NCBI GenBank assembly: GCA_020205615.1
Contig: CM035170.1
Location: 26,384,027 to 26,448,026 of the forward strand
Length of the DNA stretch: 64,000 nucleotides
Reading direction: 5' to 3'
Origin: Panax quinquefolius
Lineage: Eukaryota > Streptophyta > Magnoliopsida > Apiales > Araliaceae
Shown here: positions 58,201-64,000 of the stretch, piece after piece
How positions within the stretch are numbered: the stretch's first letter is position 1
Layout: the number at the start of each line of letters is the position of its first letter
Notes under the pieces: model-generated
The model's database searches: none
The model's input: only the letters and a program-made list of their open reading frames with translations
Told to the model about the DNA's origin: nothing
Translations under genes and position numbers: made by a program

Positions 58201-59100
58201 TCTAACCTTCATGTTAGCCAGGTTTTCAAATGATCCAAATTATGAGATGCATGTATGGTTTTGAAGAAAGAGTCAAGCCAGTTTTAGCTCTACTAGATTA
58301 ATCTTGATAGATTCATTGAACTGTTTACAAGTCTTTCAATATAGAATTGCTAACGCTATCCTACGCCAACTATTTGGTACGGATTCAAGGTAAGCTTGAA
58401 TATGAATAAACAAATGTATTTTCATCTAGTATTCGATGGGCACGTGAGGTTGCCACAACTTAAACGTACACACGTTTAATAGATGTAGTGTTGATCAACA
58501 TAGAGTACTATAGGCTGATCACCTAGAAGTGCTCGTAAGATATGCCGGACTTACGGACTTCGTGCCGGGTTGTCCTTTTCAAAGAAATTATGAGACGTTC
58601 ACGTCTTGAACCAGAATTGATGAATTACAGATTATTGTTATTGCAAAATGTTTTGAAGGAAAAGAAATGTTATTTTAAGTTATTGATAGTACTTCATAAC
58701 TATCATCCAGATATTAAAGATATACGATTCCTATGTTTCAAGCATGCTTTTAAAATGAAATTATTGTATTTGCTAATCTTGTTAAGCTCACTCTTTCTTG
58801 AGCCATATGAATGCAGCTTAGACCGAATGGACCGAAGGATTCTACAATGATAAAGAGAAGGCTAAAGTGAACGTGTAGATTACCTATGTAATAGTATAGA
58901 TTTGTAATGATAATATTTGATATTATGACAAGAACAAATGTAACAGTTATAAAGAACCTAGGGAATGGTAGTATTGCTTTGGAATATATATAAGACATAT
59001 TCATTCTTTTGAGGCATTTCAATTGAATGTTTGTGTGAACTGTAGCACCGTGGAGCACCATATGTCGTGTTGAAAGTGACCCGAATTTGGGGGCGTCACA
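55282..59100 (+). repeat. Solo LTR J, gypsy type, 3.8 kb
   Basis: TGTAACGCCCG to GGGGGCGTCACA, with perfect ACAAC duplications (55277-55281 and 59101-59105). Plus orientation from TATAAATAG at 56257. No PBS, polypurine tract or coding motif inside; small ORFs (57465-57662, 58542-58850) look like chance. A perfect 11-bp inverted repeat lies at 55703-55728. It splits the env-position ORF. Confidence 0.85.
56257..56264 (+). promoter_or_regulatory. TATA box of solo LTR J
   Basis: TCCTATAAATAGAGGAGG; strong match, ~975 bp into the LTR. Confidence 0.65.
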
Positions 59101-61221
59101 ACAACAAAGAGGAGAAGTAACAGATTACTTCAAGGGCCATCCAGTAAGAAAGCCAAGGTGACAATCAAACAAGTCTTAGTTTCCCAAGATAGTATATCTG
59201 ATAAGAGAAGGATGTAAAATCAGAAGAAGAAAAGGAAACTGACAATCTCAAGGCTGAGTCCCCACAGACCAAATCCAGCAGTGAAGGTGAAGCTGGATTA
59301 ATGAATGAAAATTCAGCATCTGCTAATGAAGAGGAATGCTCAAGCCCTGTGGCTAATCCTTAGAGTAGTCACTTTGCTGATGAAGAAGAGATTCAAGATG
59401 ATCCAACTCCATCCCCAAACGCAGCTGCCCTAACAAGCCCAGATAATGGGTCAAACAATGTTGTTTAAAGAGAAGAAGAACATGCTTAGCTTCTTTGAGC
59501 GTGAAGGAAGTTCTTCTGATGAACCAAAGGCTTCCGAGTCTGAAGAGGAAGAGGAGTCTGACTCTCCCAAAACTGAACCTCCAAGAAGAAGGAAGAGCTA
59601 CAGACTGCAAGCCAAATTTTCCTCTAGAAGGAGAAACGATCACTCCAATGTTGTCATTGAAGTAAGTGATGATGAGGCTGTAAGTGCTGAAGATGAAACC
59701 AGTGGTGAAGAAGATGAATCAGAAAAAGATATTGTTGAAGAAGGTTTTGAAAATGAAATACAGCAAGAAGGATTCACTGTTGGAAATGATCAAGATAGTT
59801 CAGGCTCTAAGAGAGAAGAAATGGAGAATGATTCCAATTCTAAAAATCAAGAATCAGAGGAACCAGAATTCTATCATGTCCTCTCTCCAGCAAAATTTAC
59901 CAAGAGAATAGTGGTAGAAGTCTCAAATGAACCACCAAAAGCTCCACCGGAAAGATGGGTGAACTATGGAGATGAGCAGCTCAAGATAGTAAGAATGACT
60001 ACCTTTGACATAGCTAAAAATTGGAGCAACATGGAACTAGATTGCTCGACCATTCTCTATAATCCTGACAACTTGCTAATGAGATGGTTCTTCCAATGGA
60101 TGCCATGGCTAAAGGCCCATATTAAAAACGATGGAAGCTACTTTAGCTGGTGCTACTCTCACTTTCCAAGCATAGAGTTGGTGGCACAAAACTTCCCAAG
60201 GGTAAAGAGTTTTGCTACAAAGATGATCACAAACCAGCCCCACTTCAAAATCTATCGTCATGCTAGAAATCAATATATTCCTTTCGATCGTAGAGTCGAC
60301 TCTCAAGGAAGAAGAAACATGACCAAGGAGATGACCGTAGAGTCTGTTCACTCTACTTCTGATGATGTTCAAGTTCAATACCATAAGCCTCCATTTGCTC
60401 AAGCACTACTGACAGACATTCCTTCAACCTCAACCAGCGATTGGAACTCAACGATCCTTCAGATTCTCAACACCTTTGAAAATCTGTCCAAGGATGCAGA
60501 TCATAGAGTTCAATCTACTGCTCGACAGGAGGCTGCTCAACCATATAATCAAGTATCTATGGAGAAAGAGCTGATGAAAAACTCTGATGAACTGAGTGAG
60601 AAAATATCTCTATTCACTGAGGAGTCATAGAAGTTGACAGCAGCAGGAGATAATTCATTCCAAAACAAACTTCAAGCTACTATGGTTGATGTATCTCTCA
60701 AACTCAAAGAGAGAGATAACATCTATCTAAATGCCATACAAGATCAAAAGGCAGAAGCTCTACGAGCTCAGAAGGCCAATGAAGAGAAGATCCAAGTCCT
60801 CTCTGACAAGATTGATGACATGAAGCAGTCCTTCTCAGTGCAACTTGAGCTAGGCCAACAGGAACTCAAGTTTGAGGTTGCCAACTCCTCCTACCTGATG
60901 GAACGACTTATGTCCAACATGGAGCAGCTCTCCCAAATGATTAATGACAAAAAGGGGGAGAAAAAGAGACATAGAAAGAGGAAGAGCAAGAGGCACTCAA
61001 AGAAGAGCAGAAGGATAGGAGAGAAGAAGTCAAAGAAGAAGATAGCAGAAGAAGAGGCAGAGTCATCATCCGAGGGGGAGCCAAGGAATGATGAGCCCAT
61101 GTATGCCGAAGTTGAGGGGGAGCCAGAAGGAGAAGAGAAGCATACATCTGAGGGGGGACTAAAGCAAAGTAGGAAAGTCATCATCCCAAGGGGAGAAGGA
61201 GCAAGAAGACCAAACAGATGA
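59101..61221 (+). pseudogene. Env-position ORF of SIRE-like element, 3' part (acidic, coiled coil)
   Basis: 59101-59445 is broken (stops at 59215 and 59360, a frameshift before 59470). The main frame 59446-61221 is open but for one TAG (60628-60630): 394 + 196 codons. First comes a very acidic, Ser-rich part (SESEEEEESDSP, SDDEAVSAEDETSGEEDESE). Next is an unrecognised globular-looking part with many Trp (PPERWVNYGDEQLKIVRM, LMRWFFQWMPWLKAHI, YFSWCYSHFPSIELV). Then a coiled coil (LKLKERDNIYLNAIQDQKAE, NEEKIQVLSDKIDDMKQSF, SYLMERLMSNMEQLSQMI), and last a Lys/Arg-rich tail (KKRHRKRKSKRHSKKSRR) with acidic ends. No signal peptide or membrane segment was seen, so a true envelope role is doubtful. 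The end lies 225 bp before the polypurine tract. Confidence 0.6.
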
Positions 61222-61445
61222 ATAATTGATCAACAAACATCCTAGAAACATACATGGAGCCAAAGATGTACATCTCTAACTAGTTAGGTATGTTCTGGAT
61301 CCAGGATTTAAATGTTTTAATGTATAAATTGCCATATCATTATAAATGACATTCATTATTATCTGTTTTAGAAATACAGCTGCTCACTGTATATAAGATT
61401 CATTCATAACATGCATATGCACTTATTGTTTTTGTCATAATCAAA
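61222..61445 (+). other. 3' untranslated spacer of SIRE-like element
   Basis: AT-rich, no ORF, leads to the polypurine tract. Confidence 0.5.
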
Positions 61446-61456
61446 TAAGGGGAGAT
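61446..61456 (+). other. Polypurine tract of SIRE-like element
   Basis: TAAGGGGAGAT directly before the LTR start TGTCAGG; the family-typical form. Confidence 0.8.
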
Positions 61457-64000
61457 TGTCAGGAATAAGCATATGAATGTTATTCCTATTTATATATGAT
61501 TTGATTATGATATATATATATATATATATGAATGAATATGCAAGTATGCTTGCATTAAGAAAATCTGTAAAGTCCTTTGATAGATAATAGAAACATGTGT
61601 ACAAGGACTTAGAATGAATGGATCATGTATGTTAGGTTGATCCTACATAAGCAAAACAACTTTATAAAGTCCTTAAAAAGAAATGATGTACAAGGACTAT
61701 AAACATAGAAAGATCAAAAATGTTAGGTTAATCTTATAATGCATTAGATAGGCGTGTCTGATTATCGAGCACTGCACCAGAAATCGTAGTCTACCAGGAA
61801 AGTCAAGGAAAACTCGAGAGCTGTAGAGGCAGAATCGTAGTCTGCAAGATAATAGATATCAGAGTTCGTAGACTGCCAGGAGAGACGAGGAAGGATCATA
61901 GTGTGTCGAATAGAACTTCCTCAAAGCCAAAGTCTATTGAGGAAGTCATGTTCAGAATCGTAGAGACAGCCTGCCTATGAGCCGACCGAACATCTGCCGA
62001 AGCCAAGTTAGAAACGTAAACTACACTCGGAGTCGTAGAGTCTACTGATGTCGAAGCCAAGTCAAGGATTGTAGACTACACTCTGAGTCGTAGAGTCTAT
62101 TGATTACATGCAGAGATCGTAGTCGAGCAAGATCAGATGAAGACAACAAGCACAAGGCAGAAACCGTAGAGTGTCAAGATCTGATCTCGGAGTCGTAGTG
62201 TCTGTACAGCCGAAGCTGAATCGTGGAGTGTAGAACTATGACCTCAACAGATGTGCTCACAATGCCAAGGCAGAATCGTAGAGCAAATATAATTCTCAAC
62301 TAATGAGCACTCCCAAAATATCCAAAGGAATGAAGCCTCTGGTCGGCACTACAATGTTACATCCAAGGAAACCAGAGAACACTCAACGAATGGCATGCAA
62401 GCTAACAGAAGATCTAAGCACCAACCCAATCAGCGTCAAGATTGAGTTGTGAAGCCATTCAAGATGAAGTCTTCGACAAGGAGATCAAAAGAAGACTTCA
62501 GTAACTGACTAAGGAAAGTCAGCAAGTGCAGTAGTTGTTAAGTAGACAGAAGGCAACAATCTTGAAGCAACCAGGATCATAGTTTTTGCCAAATAAAGAA
62601 AGAACTGATGAAGTATATAAAGAGATATTGGACAGCTTCTGAAGAATAAGGCTAAAGTGATTAAGCATTGGATCAGTCTATTGATGATCAGTGAATGGGA
62701 GATCATAAGGAGAAAACGAGCTGGACACGCCACAAATCTGAAGTGTCTTGCTATTCAGAAGGGGCCAGAACAAAGAAGTCAAGTCATCAGTATCTGAGAA
62801 CTGTTGAGGCAAATAGAAGTGTTGAAGTACTGCATAAGAGAAAGAAGAGGTGTTCCACATTGAAGATCCAATCAACACTCTTCAAGATCGTAGTGTTGTT
62901 TCTACCAGTCAACATGACACTACGATCAGGTCCTTGAAGACATGCATCAGAATAATAGAGTTCGAATAGCTGAAGACTGAAGCATTGGTAACGGTTCAAT
63001 CTGAAGGGTAATATTCTGACAAGTGCTTATTTAGAGCATCGATGCAAAAGGACAACCTCTGATCGAGAAATCAGATTGAGGAAATAAAGTCTTCGACCTA
63101 CCCAAGACATTAAAGTGATGTCTCTGATGGGATAGGTGAAATAGTAGACTGCAGTGTTAGAGAAAGTATGACTAGTCACATCAGCAGTCTACCTCTGTCA
63201 ACGCGAGATCTGTGAAGATATTTGAATAGCCTTCAACTGCTACTTTCCAACGAAAGAATTGGGAAGGAGTATAAATCAGGAAGAGCTTCAAAGATCTGGG
63301 GTAGCTAGAGTTGTCGAGTTTGGAGTAACGATGGACTTTTCTAAACCATGTAAAATATTGATTCTGAAGGCTCACTCTACGATCCACCAAGAACACTCAA
63401 AGACATAAAAAGGAAGAAGTATAAGTGAGAGTTCTACAATGTAGAAGTGAGAGTTCTACTACATGAAGAGTTTTCTGAACTGCCGAGAGAAAGAAGAGCG
63501 TCATGTCATCTTGGTTTCCATAATGGGAAGACTCTAAGTACCATAGAGAAGAGCTCACGGTCATCTTAGCAAGTCCATCATGAGAAGGCATCAAGTAAAT
63601 GGAAAGGAGATCACAAACGTCATCATGGTGATAAGCATGAGAAATTTTCTAAGTACCTAGCAGAAGAGCTTACAGTCATCTTAGAAACTCATCATGTGCA
63701 GCCATCATGTATCATGAGGAATGATCTTCAAGGCAGTCATCAAGGGATCATCCGAAGTGGTTGAGTAACTAAAGAAGCTGAGAATCATGGAACACTCAAC
63801 TGCACTTCAAGGGTGATCACGCCAAGCTTCTAAGTACAGAAGATGTTCAGAGCATGAAGACATCTTAGCAGCTCAGCACCAACTCCAACAAACAAACAAA
63901 AAACTCAACATAAGTCAGGGCCTGAGCGGTCCTTATCCGGAGGGACTAAATGAAGTTCCAAGCCTGCTGGGCTTGAAGAGTTCCAAGGCTGTTGGCCTTG
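61457..64000 (+). repeat. 3' LTR of SIRE-like element (partial at edge)
   Basis: Collinear with 48559-51170 with scattered substitutions and small indels (for example the TA run and a 4-bp loss near 62214). The palindrome cluster, TATA box (63270) and first hairpins (63959-63975, 63984-64000) are kept. The last ~390 bp are beyond the window. Confidence 0.9.

Larger units (their letters stand above)
48559..64000 (+). mobile_element. SIRE-like copia element without gag-pol (runs off right edge)
   Basis: 5' LTR 48559-51555, PBS, 2.5 kb without recognisable genes, a broken env-position ORF (54068-61221, split by solo LTR J), polypurine tract, 3' LTR from 61457 to beyond the window. The LTR end TTCAACCCCCCCCTTCT..CTAACA, the PBS ATTGGTATCAAAGC and the tract AAGGGGAGATTG are as in SIRE/Maximus-type copia. 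No zinc knuckle, integrase or RT motif was found, so it is probably non-autonomous. ACTAG (48554-48558) would be the left duplication. Confidence 0.7.

Noticed and set aside
57465..58850. ORFs of 65 and 102 codons in solo LTR J
   Set aside because: No motif, no conserved context; lengths expected by chance in LTR sequence.
55282..59100. A complete small element rather than a solo LTR
   Set aside because: No second terminal repeat, PBS or polypurine tract inside; the perfect ACAAC duplication fits a single LTR.
60891..61184. Minus-strand Ser/Leu-rich ORF
   Set aside because: Shadow of the Lys/Glu-rich coiled-coil part of the plus-strand ORF.

Overview
The window is plant nuclear DNA, AT-rich and repeat-rich, most likely pericentromeric or intergenic heterochromatin of a eudicot (the species cannot be named from sequence). 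I find no host gene, tRNA or rRNA. Almost every base belongs to an LTR retrotransposon, and insertions sit inside insertions. The evidence is LTR ends (TG..CA), 5-bp target-site duplications (TSDs), primer binding sites (tRNA-iMet or tRNA-Asp type), polypurine tracts and degenerate gag/pol proteins.

Layout, outermost to innermost. A Tekay-type chromovirus copy, here called G3 (minus; 42691-48009 plus a part beyond the left edge), was entered by a second Ty3/gypsy element, G2 (minus; right end 42690). G2 is split by three insertions: a complete but dead Tekay chromovirus G1 (26733-38124, both LTRs), a 4.1-kb plus-strand solo LTR, here H (22371-26474), and a pol-less Athila element (minus; right end 21288). 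The Athila is split by a solo LTR D (12766-15249) and by a coding-poor, LARD-like element B (plus; 3' LTR ends at 11813). B is split by a copia element A (minus; runs off the left edge, ends at 3618) and by a copia-like solo LTR (9239-11123). Depth reaches five levels.

Right of 48010 lies a fragment of a SIRE-like copia LTR, then a plus-strand SIRE-like element (48559 to the window end). Its only recognisable gene is a broken env-position ORF with a plant-transposon-protein-like N-terminus and a coiled-coil C-terminus. That ORF is split by a 3.8-kb gypsy solo LTR, here J (55282-59100).

The most interesting signals are regulatory-looking rather than coding. (1) GAATATTC palindromes at an exact 19-bp period lie in the U3 of five related gypsy LTRs; they match both the PHR1-type P1BS and the paired heat-shock half site. 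(2) A dense cluster of GTAG-n-CTAC palindromes lies in the SIRE-like LTR and recurs in its internal and coding parts. (3) Hairpins with compensatory stem changes lie near the end of the same LTR. (4) One G1 LTR has an ocs/as-1-like promoter module, while its solo-LTR relative has different repeats in the same place. (5) The 5' end of G1 is a noisy inverted duplication, either a silencing-type hairpin or a long-read artefact. All proteins described are relics; stops, frameshifts and lost catalytic residues are noted per entry.
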